From CAVRQM01 sp963723455 (GTDB lineage Bacteria; Pseudomonadota; Alphaproteobacteria; Acetobacterales; Acetobacteraceae): a DNA stretch of 64,000 nucleotides. The translations under genes were made by a program, and so were the position numbers. Shown here piece after piece: positions 50,830 through 58,160 of the stretch; positions within the stretch are counted from its first letter, which is position 1, and every line of letters starts with the position of its first letter. Under the pieces are notes generated by a model, which saw nothing but the letters and a program-made list of their open reading frames with translations, was not told the origin of the DNA and made no database searches. Where the stretch lies: contig CAVRQM010000004.1 in assembly GCA_963723455.1 (NCBI GenBank), forward strand, positions 124,001 through 188,000. Reading direction: 5' to 3'.

Positions 50830-51660
50830 CTACCAGACGAAAGCCGGCAGCGCGGCGACCGGCGCCAGGCCGGCCGCATCGGCCTCCGCATCGGCGTCGG
50901 CGGCCAATTCGTGGGCGTGGATGCCGCCGAGGATCCAGCAGGCATCCACCCCGGCCGCCTTGGCGCCGGCAATGTCGGTGCGCAGCGCGTCGCCTACTGC
51001 CAGGATGCGCGCCCGCTGGGCGCCGTCCAGCAGCGGCCAGACCAGCTCATAGACCGCCGGGTAGGGCTTGCCGATCCAGCGCACCGACCCGCCGCGGCTT
51101 TCGTACCACGCGGCCAGCGCCCCGGCGCAGATCAGCCGCCGCCCGCCGCTGACGATCTCCAGGTCCGGGTTGGCGCAGAGCATCGGCAGCCCGGCATGAA
51201 GGCAGGCCGTCAGGTCAGGCAAATAGGCGTCGAGCAGCGCCGGGTCGCGCTGGTCGTCCGGCCCGGTATTGAGCAGCAGGTCGGCGGTCCCCGGCGTGTC
51301 GACCCGGGTGACGGGCCGGCCTTCGAGCACGCCGCGGTCGCGCTCCGGCCCAAGATGATAGACGCGCGCGCCAGGATAGTCGGCCAACGCCAGCCAGGTC
51401 GCCTCGCCGGATGTTACAATTCCGTCGAACAGGTCGCGCCCGATGCCCATGCGCAGCAGCCCGGCCGCCGCGGCGTGGGCGCGGCGCGGGGCGTTGGACA
51501 GCAGCACCACCCGCTTGCCCCCGGCGCGCAACCGACGCAGGCACTCGATTGCGCCGGCATACGGCGTCACGCCGTCGTGGATCACTCCCCACAGATCGAC
51601 GATAAAACCGGAATAGCCGTCGGCGATCGGCGCCAGGCCGGACAGATGGGCGATGCTCAC
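50830..51660 (-). CDS. HAD-superfamily phosphatase, subfamily IIA (TIGR01459-like)
   Basis: 276 residues. HAD motif I is FIVDLWGVIHDG (~residues 19-30), in which the nucleophile Asp is followed by Trp-Gly as in the TIGR01459 group. Motif II is VVLLSNAPR (Ser/Asn region), and GKPYPAVYELVW plus ILAVGDALRTDIAGAKAAG supply motifs III and IV with the catalytic Asp residues. The substrate is unknown; relatives include sugar-phosphate and p-nitrophenyl phosphatases. The gene overlaps the end of pyrD by four bases (ATGA), so the two form an operon with pyrD first. Confidence 0.92.
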   Translation of the reverse strand: MSIAHLSGLAPIADGYSGFIVDLWGVIHDGVTPYAGAIECLRRLRAGGKRVVLLSNAPRRAHAAAAGLLRMGIGRDLFDGIVTSGEATWLALADYPGARVYHLGPERDRGVLEGRPVTRVDTPGTADLLLNTGPDDQRDPALLDAYLPDLTACLHAGLPMLCANPDLEIVSGGRRLICAGALAAWYESRGGSVRWIGKPYPAVYELVWPLLDGAQRARILAVGDALRTDIAGAKAAGVDACWILGGIHAHELAADADAEADAAGLAPVAALPAFVW

Positions 51661-52700
51661 AGATCGGCACCGATCGCGCTGCCGACATCCGCCATGCCGT
51701 GCCGCTCCAGCGCCTGCGCCAGCTCGCGCACCAGGCGTGCCGGCAGCCCCGGACCTTGCAGGGCGAAGGCGGTGTATAGCTGAACCAGGCTGGCCCCGGC
51801 GCGCAGCTTGGTCAGGACATCCTCGCCGCTGGCGACGCCGCCGGCGCCGACCAGCGCCAGCCGGCCGCGCGCCAGCCGCGCCACCTGCGCCAGCAGCGCC
51901 GTGGACGGCGCCAACAGCGGCCGCCCGGACAGCCCGCCCGCCTGCTGCGCGTGCCGCCCGAGCAGACCTGCGGGGCGGGCCAGGGTGGTGTTGGCCACGA
52001 TCAGTCCGCCGGCGCCCTGGTCGATGCAGGCCTCGACGATCCCGGGCAGGTCGGCCGTGGCCAGGTCAGGCGCCAGCTTGACCAGCAAGGGCGGGCAGCG
52101 CGGCACCGCGCGCCGGATTGCCGACAGGATCGAGGCCAGCGTGGCCGGCGCCTGCAGGTCGCGCAGGCCGGGCGTGTTGGGGGACGAGACATTGACGGTG
52201 ATCCAGTCGGCGCGCGGGGCGACCGCCGCCGCCAGGCGCGGATAATCGCGCAGCGGATCGGCGCCGGTCCGGTTCAGCCCGATATTGGCGCCCAGCGGCG
52301 TCAGCCGGGGGGCCGCTGCGAAGCGGCGCGCATAGCCGGCGATGCCGCGATTGTTGAAGCCCATGCGATTGATCACCGCCGCGTCCTCGGGCAGCCGGAA
52401 CAGGCGCGGGCGCGGATTGCCGGGCTGCGCCAGCGGGGTCACCGTCCCGGCCTCGATCGCGCCGAAGCCCAGGCGCATCAAGGCGGGCAGCGCCGTCGCG
52501 TCCTTGTCGAACCCGGCGGCCAGGCCAATCGGGTTGACAAAGGCAAGCCCCAACGCCCAAATCGCCAGCCGCGGGTCGGCGGCGACCTGCTGCCGCCCGC
52601 CCAGCCCCGCCCGCAATCCGGCCAGCGCCAGCCGGTGCGCTGTCTCCGCATCGATCCGTCGCAGCAGCGGGAAGGCGAGGTGGTGCAGCATGGCGTTCAT
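51657..52700 (-). CDS. pyrD: Dihydroorotate dehydrogenase (quinone), class 2
   Basis: Oxidises dihydroorotate to orotate in pyrimidine synthesis and passes electrons to quinone at the inner membrane. About 347 residues: an N-terminal membrane-associating helical part (HHLAFPLLRRIDAETAH), then FVNPIGLAAGFDKD and FGAIEAGTVTP. The catalytic Ser lies in NVSSPNTPGLRDLQ, and FMN-phosphate binding is in VGAGGVASGEDV. ATG 52700 is preferred to one six codons earlier because family members begin close to this point. No strong ribosome binding site is seen at either. Followed by an overlapping HAD phosphatase gene. Confidence 0.95.
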   Translation of the reverse strand: MNAMLHHLAFPLLRRIDAETAHRLALAGLRAGLGGRQQVAADPRLAIWALGLAFVNPIGLAAGFDKDATALPALMRLGFGAIEAGTVTPLAQPGNPRPRLFRLPEDAAVINRMGFNNRGIAGYARRFAAAPRLTPLGANIGLNRTGADPLRDYPRLAAAVAPRADWITVNVSSPNTPGLRDLQAPATLASILSAIRRAVPRCPPLLVKLAPDLATADLPGIVEACIDQGAGGLIVANTTLARPAGLLGRHAQQAGGLSGRPLLAPSTALLAQVARLARGRLALVGAGGVASGEDVLTKLRAGASLVQLYTAFALQGPGLPARLVRELAQALERHGMADVGSAIGADL

Positions 52701-52798
52701 GGCGGCTGTCTGCCGCATGGCAACGGCAATGGCCAGAGCCGCCGCCGCCCGCGCCCGAGGCCGCCGGGCGGAGTGGACGCCGGCGGGCCGGCTCTGTC

Positions 52799-53027
52799 AT
52801 GACAGAGCCGATGTACGACCAGCCGTACCTGGAGACCTGCTGCCGCAGCGCGCTGCACCGGCTGTTGCTATGCGACGGCGTGGCCCGGCCGCCCGGGATG
52901 AAGGACGGGCCATGCCTGGCGCGGCTGGCCGGGCTGGGTCTGGCGCGGCAGCGCGACGACATGCGCTACGAGATCACCAATTCCGGCCGGGATCCGGCAC
53001 GCACTGGAGATCGCGCCGTCATGCTGA
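52799..53027 (+). CDS. Small conserved-type protein, frameshifted at its 3' end
   Basis: About 76 residues. It reads TEPMYDQPYLETCCRSALHRLLLCDGVARPPGM and CLARLAGLGLARQRDD, a compact helical, winged-helix-like pattern. One extra C at 52994-52995 seems to shift the frame: without it the sequence ends EITNSGRDRHALEIAPSC at TGA 53025-53027. With it, the frame would run on through the antisense gene at 53054-53287. The repaired end is inferred from the shape of similar short alphaproteobacterial proteins. Function unknown. Confidence 0.5.
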
Positions 53028-53053
53028 CGTTGCGCGGCTTGACCGATCGGCTG

Positions 53054-53287
53054 TCAGCCGAGCGGGGTGGTGCGCAGCGCGCCGCGGTGCAGCCCGGCGA
53101 ACAGCACCCGCCCGCCGTCGCTGGCCGAGGCCAGCAGCATGTCTCCCGAGGCCAGCATGTCAGACGCCTCCTCGAAGAAACCCGGCGCCGCGACGTCGGC
53201 GATGCCGTCCTCCTTGGCGGTGTAGTGCCACAGGGTGAAGCCCTGGGCATAGGCGAGCACGGACAGGTTGCGGACAGTGAAGGCCAT
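53054..53287 (-). CDS. Small conserved-type protein (NLSVLAYAQGF family), function unknown
   Basis: 77 residues from ATG 53287, with AGGAGAT upstream. The sequence FTVRNLSVLAYAQGFTLWHY, AAPGFFEEASDMLASGDMLL and GGRVLFAGLH is compact and beta-rich. Short proteins with this start and the same GFTLWHY and DMLASGDM phrases are common in alphaproteobacterial genomes, both in prophages and outside them; no biochemical role is known to me. It lies in an isolated position between two frameshifted small genes. The frame itself is intact. Confidence 0.75.
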   Translation of the reverse strand: MAFTVRNLSVLAYAQGFTLWHYTAKEDGIADVAAPGFFEEASDMLASGDMLLASASDGGRVLFAGLHRGALRTTPLG

Positions 53288-53402
53288 GGGATCTCCTGCG
53301 GCGCGTGACAAAAGAAAGGCCGCATCCGACGAATGCGGCCGTGCAAGCTCAAGCTGGTCGAAAGCCGCCGGGGACGGCGCAGCGCCCTCGGCGCCGGCCC
53401 GG

Positions 53403-53818
53403 CTACTCTCGTCTGGCCGCGATGAAGCCCTTGACGCGCAGCGGCCATTCCAGCCGGTCCAGCGCTTCGCGCCAATCTGGGCGTCGCAGCGTTCGCCCGC
53501 GCGGCCCGGGTCCGGGGCGATGCCGCGCTCGCCCCAGATGCGTAGGATGCGGGCATGCACCAGGTCGATGCGGCGGCGGCGGTACAGGGTGTCCAGGCAG
53601 CGCAGGATGTCCTCCGGCATCGCCGGGCGAGGCGGGCCGGCGCCGTCCACCCCGCGCGGCGACGCCTCGCGCCGCGCCACCAGGGCGGCCATGGTCCAGA
53701 ACCACGCCTCGGCGGCATCACGAAAGGCGATGCTGGCGCCGGCCCTGGCCGGGTCGGGCGTGACGCGGACGGCCGGGCGTCGGGCCGGCTGATGCTGCCG
53801 GGCGGCTGCTGGGATCAT
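53403..53818 (-). CDS. Conserved small protein divergent from the S24 repressor, one-base frameshift
   Basis: About 138 residues when repaired. The start MIPAAARQHQPARRPAVRVT is followed by AGASIAFRDAAEAWFWTMAALVARRE and CLDTLYRRRRIDLVHARILRIWGERG. Near 53474 a single base appears to be missing: the sequence then resumes in another frame as WREALDRLEWPLRVKGFIAARRE and stops at 53403. This helical protein is a familiar hypothetical protein in Acetobacteraceae, next to an S24-type regulator. A DNA-associated or regulatory role is guessed from that only. Confidence 0.6.
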
Positions 53819-53909
53819 CGACCGAGGCTCCTGAGGCTGGCGGCGGCGGGGTGGCAGGCGTGAACAGAACAAGAACATTTAACCATTTGCTGACCGCGCG
53901 CGCAAGTGA

Positions 53910-53919
53910 TTTGCGCAAA
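53910..53919. promoter_or_regulatory. Palindrome TTTGCGCAAA, candidate S24 operator
   Basis: A perfect 10-bp palindrome in the 170-base gap between divergent genes (frameshifted small gene and S24 repressor). The gap is also AT-richer than its surroundings and holds two ATTTAAC elements (53876-53882 and 53969-53975). A repressor site controlling both genes is plausible; there is no direct evidence. Confidence 0.4.
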
Positions 53920-53988
53920 GTTTCCTATTCCCAATCGGCTCCGAAAACGTCACACTGGCAATCACGATTATTTAACGAAGCTGGGGCG

Positions 53989-54675
53989 ATGGCTGCCATG
54001 AACCACGAGGACGTTTGGCGGGCACTCGATACGCTCGCAGCCGAGCACGGGCTGTCGGCCTCGGGCCTGGCTCGCAAGGCCGGTCTTGATGCCACGACCT
54101 TCAACCGATCGAAACGCCGCATGGGCGACGGGCGGGCGCGCTGGCCGAGCACCGAGAGCCTGTCCAAGGTGCTGAACGCCACCGGCGCCTCGCTGGAGGC
54201 GTTCACCGCGCTGGTGGGCGGGGCGCGGGCGTTGCCGCACGGCGCCCCGTCGCGCGGCGGCGTTAATGGCTCGTCAACGCACATCCCGATCCGGCGCGTG
54301 CCGCTCATCGGGTTCGCCCAGGCCGGCGGCGACGGCTTTTTCGATGATGGCGGCTTCCCGGTCGGCGGTTCGTGGGACGAGGTCGGGCTGCCCGATGTCG
54401 CCGACCCCAACGCCTACGCGCTGGAGATCGCAGGGGACAGCATGGAGCCGGTGTTCCGCGACGGCGACGTGGTGATCGTCTCGCCGGCGGCGCCGATCCG
54501 CCGCGGCGACCGCATCGTGGCGCGCACGCGGCAGGGCGAGGTGCTCGCCAAGGAACTGGCCCGCCGCTCCGCGCGGCGGCTGGAACTTCGCAGCCTCAAT
54601 CCCGAGCATCCCGGCTACAGCTTCGAGCTGACCGAGCTTGCCTGGGTGCATCGGATCGTGTGGGCCAGCCAGTAG
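53989..54675 (+). CDS. HTH/S24-type LexA-like repressor
   Basis: 228 residues. The N-terminal HTH (LSASGLARKAGLDATTFNRS, ~residues 20-40) is Cro/C1-like. The C-terminal S24 domain has the catalytic Ser in GDSMEPVF (~150) and Lys in EVLAKEL (~187), and GFAQAGGDGFF (~108) offers an Ala-Gly pair as cleavage site. It would bind DNA as a dimer and self-cleave after RecA activation, so it probably reports DNA damage. The ATG at 53989 was chosen over the one nine bases later on weak evidence (GAAG eight bases upstream). Regulation of the divergent small gene is likely. It is remote from the phage cluster. Confidence 0.9.
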   Translation: MAAMNHEDVWRALDTLAAEHGLSASGLARKAGLDATTFNRSKRRMGDGRARWPSTESLSKVLNATGASLEAFTALVGGARALPHGAPSRGGVNGSSTHIPIRRVPLIGFAQAGGDGFFDDGGFPVGGSWDEVGLPDVADPNAYALEIAGDSMEPVFRDGDVVIVSPAAPIRRGDRIVARTRQGEVLAKELARRSARRLELRSLNPEHPGYSFELTELAWVHRIVWASQ

Positions 54676-54794
54676 AACGCCGGGGCGGCGGCCATGCTGC
54701 ACCGCGCGTCGGCCGCTTGGCGCGGCGTCCGACTGGGCCGCGAGCGACGGCGCCGGCGCGGTGGTGGCGCGGTCGCATCAGGCGCCCGACATTC

Positions 54795-54823
54795 TTGACA
54801 CACTCGCGGGCCGCCGGTAGCAG
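54795..54823 (+). promoter_or_regulatory. Candidate promoter of the F0 ATP synthase operon
   Basis: TTGACA (54795-54800) and TAGCAG (54818-54823) are separated by 17 bases. The predicted start of transcription would be about 54830, only a few bases before the atpI ATG at 54833, so the mRNA would be nearly leaderless, in agreement with the absence of a strong ribosome site there. Confidence 0.5.
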
Positions 54824-54832
54824 AGCGCCGCA

Positions 54833-55204
54833 ATGACCTTGCAACAGGGCGGGGAGCGGCCGGGTTCGTTCGAGGAACGCTTGGGCGCTGCTCGTGCGCG
54901 GCAAGGTCGTGAAAAACAGGATGCGGATGCGCCGCTCGATGTCGCCGGCTCGCTGATGGGCCGCGACGATACGCCCTCGCCTCTGGGCATCGGGATGCGC
55001 GTCGGGATCGAGCTGGTGTCGGCGCTGATCGTGGCGGTCGGCATCGGCTGGCTGCTCGACCGCTGGCTGCACACCACGCCGCTGTTCATTGCGGTGTTCG
55101 TGCTGCTCGGCGGGGCCGCCGGCGTGCTGAACGTCTGGCGGATGATGGGGCCCCGGTCTGCTGGATCGCGGGGCCGGAACTCGCGGTCCTCCGGATCGCG
55201 CTGA
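54833..55204 (+). CDS. atpI: ATP synthase protein I
   Basis: 123 residues, with two membrane helices in the C-terminal half (GIELVSALIVAVGIGWLLDR, ~55-75, and FIAVFVLLGGAAGVLNVWRM, ~84-104). The N-terminal 50 residues are charged and unstructured. GIGWLLDRWLHTTPLF is the AtpI signature of alphaproteobacteria; the Ser/Arg-rich tail is variable. AtpI assists assembly of the c ring. First gene of the F0 operon, followed 43 bases later by atpB. Confidence 0.92.
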   Translation: MTLQQGGERPGSFEERLGAARARQGREKQDADAPLDVAGSLMGRDDTPSPLGIGMRVGIELVSALIVAVGIGWLLDRWLHTTPLFIAVFVLLGGAAGVLNVWRMMGPRSAGSRGRNSRSSGSR

Positions 55205-55247
55205 CGGCAACAGGGTCGCGCGCGGCCCGCAGGGTAGGGGCTGGGCT

Positions 55248-56003
55248 GTGGCGGCTGGGGGCGGAAGCATCGATGCGCTAAGTCAGTTTCGGCTGACCAC
55301 CGCGCTGGGGCCGTTCGGGGCCTCGGTCAATTTCACCCAGTCCAACCTGATGATGCTGGTCGCCGGCGCGCTGGTGCTGGGCACGCTGGTCATCGGCATG
55401 AAGCCGAAGGCGCTGGTGCCGGGACGGCTGCAGTCGCTTGCCGAACTCGCCTATTCGGGCGTGATGTCGATGTGCACCGACACGATCGGCCCCGAGGGAA
55501 GGCGGTTCTTTCCGTTCATCTTCACCCTGTTCGCCTTCGTGCTGCTGGGCAACCTGCTCGGCGTGTTTCCGCTGTTCTTCACCTACACCAGCCATATCGC
55601 GGTCACCCTGGCCCTCGCGCTGTTCGTGGTGATCCTGGTCACCGTGGTCGCGCTGCGCATCCACGGGCTGCACTTCTTCAGCTACTTCGTGCCGCAGGGC
55701 GTGCCGAAGCTGCTGCTGCCGCTGCTGGTGCCGATCGAAATCCTGTCCTACGTCTCGCGCATCATCTCGCTCTCGGTGCGACTGTTCGCCAACATGATGG
55801 CCGGGCATGTCATGCTCGAAGTGTTCGGGGCATTTGTGGTGATGCTGGGCGGCGCAGGCCTGCTCGGCCTGCTGCCGGCCGGGCTGTCGCTGGCCGTGAA
55901 CGTGGCGCTGATCGGGTTCGAACTGCTGGTGGCCGTGCTGCAGGCCTACGTGTTCGCCATCCTGACCTGCATCTACCTGCACGACGCCATCCACCTCCAC
56001 TGA
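55248..56003 (+). CDS. atpB: F0F1 ATP synthase subunit a
   Basis: 251 residues with five to six membrane helices. The essential Arg of helix 4 lies in RIISLSVRLFANMMAGHVML (~residue 177), and the last helix (FAILTCIYLHDAIHLH) is standard. It provides the proton half-channels opposite the c ring. The start is GTG 55248 after a GGGTAGGGG stretch; it directly continues as SIDALSQF, the usual N-terminus for alphaproteobacterial subunit a. The gene is followed by a 76-base gap and atpE. Intact. Confidence 0.96.
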   Translation: MAAGGGSIDALSQFRLTTALGPFGASVNFTQSNLMMLVAGALVLGTLVIGMKPKALVPGRLQSLAELAYSGVMSMCTDTIGPEGRRFFPFIFTLFAFVLLGNLLGVFPLFFTYTSHIAVTLALALFVVILVTVVALRIHGLHFFSYFVPQGVPKLLLPLLVPIEILSYVSRIISLSVRLFANMMAGHVMLEVFGAFVVMLGGAGLLGLLPAGLSLAVNVALIGFELLVAVLQAYVFAILTCIYLHDAIHLH

Positions 56004-56079
56004 TCCGAACCCGGCTTCAAACGCTCCGGGTGGCCGTCGCCGCCTGGTCCGGTCGGACGCAACGAAAGGGAATCGCCTT

Positions 56080-56325
56080 ATGGACGCCAACGCCGCCAAC
56101 CATCTTGTCACGGCCGCCAAGGACATCGGCGCGGGCCTGGCCGTGATCGCGCTCGCCGGCGTGGGCGTCGGCATCGGCAACATCTTCGCCGCCCTGGTCA
56201 ACAGCGTCGCCCGCAACCCGGCGGCTCGCGACAACGTGTTCGGCCTGGCGATCCTGGGGTTCGCGCTGACCGAGGCGGTGGCGCTGTATGCGCTGGTGAT
56301 CGCGTTCATCGTCCTGTTCGTCTGA
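56080..56325 (+). CDS. atpE: F0F1 ATP synthase subunit c
   Basis: 81 residues, two membrane helices. The first carries GAGLAVIALAGVGVGIGN with the Gly pattern that packs the ring; the conserved polar loop is ARNPAARDN; and the second has the proton-binding Glu in GFALTEAVALYALV (~residue 63). AAAGGGA lies before the ATG. This is the rotor ring subunit. Confidence 0.97.
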   Translation: MDANAANHLVTAAKDIGAGLAVIALAGVGVGIGNIFAALVNSVARNPAARDNVFGLAILGFALTEAVALYALVIAFIVLFV

Positions 56326-56339
56326 GCGGGCGCGACGCC

Positions 56340-56972
56340 ATGCGCCCGCACACTGCCGCGCGTGCATCGCGCCTGACCGGGGCGGCTGGCGCGGCGGCGG
56401 CTGGCAAGCTGGCGGCTGGCGGGCTGGCGGCGCTGCTGCTGTCCAGCCCGACGCCGGCGCTGGCGCAGGGCATGCCGCAGCTTGATTTCAGCACCCCGCT
56501 CACCACCAGCCAGGTGGTCTGGGGCGCGCTGATTTTCATCCTGCTGTACTTCCTGCTGTCGCGCTGGGCGCTGCCGCGCGTCTCCGAGGTGCTGGACCAG
56601 CGCGCCGCCGCGATCGCGGTCGATCTGGACACGGCACGCGCGGCAAAGACACAGGCCGATGCCGCCGTGGCCGAGATGACCGAGGCAGTGGCAGCGGCGC
56701 GCGCCGAGGCGCAGGGCGCGATCAACGCCGCCGTCGAGCAGGCCAAGCGCGAAGCCGCCGCCCGCTCGGCAAGCCTGAACGAGCGGCTTGAGGCGCAGCT
56801 TGCGTCGGCCGAACGGAGCATCGCCCAGGCGCGCCAATCGGCGATGGCGGCGCTGCGTCAGGTGGCGACCGACACCGCGGCCTCGGTGGTCGGCCGGCTG
56901 ACCGGGACCACGCCCGAGCCGCAGGCGGTGCAGGGCGCGGTGGACGCCGCCCTCGCCGCGCGCGCCCACTGA
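56340..56972 (+). CDS. atpF': F0F1 ATP synthase subunit b'
   Basis: 210 residues: an unusual ~40-residue N-terminal extension with a hydrophobic Ala/Gly stretch (AGAAAAGKLAAGGLAALLL) that reads like a signal peptide ending at ALAQG, then the usual start MPQLDFSTPL and a membrane helix (QVVWGALIFILLYFLLS, ~60-77), and a long charged helix to the end. The extension may be cleaved, or the real start may be the ATG of MPQLDF (~residue 46). Together with subunit b it forms the peripheral stalk. Overlap pattern and order are those of the F0 operon in Rhodospirillales. Confidence 0.92.
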   Translation: MRPHTAARASRLTGAAGAAAAGKLAAGGLAALLLSSPTPALAQGMPQLDFSTPLTTSQVVWGALIFILLYFLLSRWALPRVSEVLDQRAAAIAVDLDTARAAKTQADAAVAEMTEAVAAARAEAQGAINAAVEQAKREAAARSASLNERLEAQLASAERSIAQARQSAMAALRQVATDTAASVVGRLTGTTPEPQAVQGAVDAALAARAH

Positions 56973-56993
56973 GCAACGGGGAACCGAGGCGTC

Positions 56994-57521
56994 ATGCACG
57001 AGCCAAGTCTCTGGTCCGAACCGCGCACCTGGGTCATCGTCGCGTTCGTCATCTTCTTCGCGGTGTTCTGGCGCCGGCTGTGGGCGCCGATCGCCGGCAT
57101 CCTCGACGGGCGAGCCGTGGCGGTGCGCGCCGAGCTGGACGAAGCCGCGCGTCTGCGGCGCGAGGCCGAGGCGATGCTGCGCGACGCCCAGATGCGGCGC
57201 GAATCGGCGCTGCGTGAATCGCAGGCGCTGATCGACGGCGCCCGCGCCGAGGCCGGCCGGGTGACCGAGGCGGCCGCGGCCGAGGCCGAGGCGTCGTCGC
57301 GTCGCCGCGAACAGATGGCGCTCGACCGCATCTCCGCAGCCGAAAAGGCCGCGGTCACCGATGTCCGCATCGCTGCCACCGAGATCGCCGCCGCCGCCGC
57401 CGAACAGGTGATCCGCACCAGCCTGGGCGCCGAGGCGGATGCCCGGCTGGTGGACCACGCGATCGCCGGCCTGCCCGCGTCGCTGTCGCGCGCCGGCTCC
57501 GCTGGCCAGCGCGCCGCGTAG
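56994..57521 (+). CDS. atpF: F0F1 ATP synthase subunit b
   Basis: 175 residues. One membrane helix at the start (WVIVAFVIFFAVFWRRLW, ~12-30), then a long Ala/Glu/Arg helix of heptad character to residue ~150. It pairs with b' to form the stator stalk. GGGGAACC precedes the ATG. Last gene of the operon; no F1 genes follow, so the F1 operon is elsewhere, as in many alphaproteobacteria. Converges with a lipoprotein gene, 19 bases apart. Confidence 0.95.
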   Translation: MHEPSLWSEPRTWVIVAFVIFFAVFWRRLWAPIAGILDGRAVAVRAELDEAARLRREAEAMLRDAQMRRESALRESQALIDGARAEAGRVTEAAAAEAEASSRRREQMALDRISAAEKAAVTDVRIAATEIAAAAAEQVIRTSLGAEADARLVDHAIAGLPASLSRAGSAGQRAA

Positions 57522-57540
57522 AACTCCCCGGGACCCGGCG

Positions 57541-58083
57541 CTACGGCGCGCGCTGCCGGTTCGCCGCCAGCTCCTGCGGGGTCAGCCTGAAGCCGACATA
57601 GATCTGGTACACCGCGGCCGAGCTGGCCCGCGACACCGGTAGCAGCAGATCGACCTTCTGCCCGGGGAACGGCGCATGGTCGATGTTCGGCGGAAAAGCG
57701 GCGGCGAGGGTATAGTCCTGCTCGTCCAGCACCCTCTCGCCCTGGGTCACCGCGACGAAATAAGGCAGTTCCGCGCGCCGGCTGATCGCCGCCGGTCCGC
57801 GGGTCAGGTCGAACGTGACCTGCAGCGTGGCGCGCACCTGTGTCCGGTTGTCCGCCCAGGTGCAGGTCGCGGGCACCGCGCTGATGCGCGCCTGCAAGGC
57901 CAGATCGCGCAGGTCGCGTCCGGCGCCGGCATAGCGCGTCACGTCCGCGGCGTCGCGCAGCAGCGACAGTGACGGGCAGGCCGGCGGGAATTGCGGCCCG
58001 GCGGCATCGCACCCGGCCAGGCCGGCGGCAAGCGGGATGGCGATCAGCGCAAACACCAGCGGCACGACAGGCGGACGAGGCAT
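57541..58083 (-). CDS. Putative lipoprotein
   Basis: 180 residues. The N-terminus PVVPLVFALIAIPLAAGLAG ends in a lipobox (LAGC, Cys ~25). The mature part has two Cys (PPACPSL and ATCTWADN), which could form a disulfide, and a beta-sandwich pattern with RTQVRATLQVTFDL and FVAVTQGERVLDEQDY, ending in FRLTPQELAANRQ. It belongs to a group of outer-membrane or periplasmic lipoproteins of unknown function in Acetobacteraceae. Alone between two convergent or divergent neighbours; the start is ATG 58083. Confidence 0.78.
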   Translation of the reverse strand: MPRPPVVPLVFALIAIPLAAGLAGCDAAGPQFPPACPSLSLLRDAADVTRYAGAGRDLRDLALQARISAVPATCTWADNRTQVRATLQVTFDLTRGPAAISRRAELPYFVAVTQGERVLDEQDYTLAAAFPPNIDHAPFPGQKVDLLLPVSRASSAAVYQIYVGFRLTPQELAANRQRAP

Positions 58084-58160
58084 CGGCAACTCCGTTAGGG
58101 GCGCGGCGGGCGTGCGGCAGCAACGCGGGCCGGGCAGGACTGCCCGGCCAGGCGGGACGG

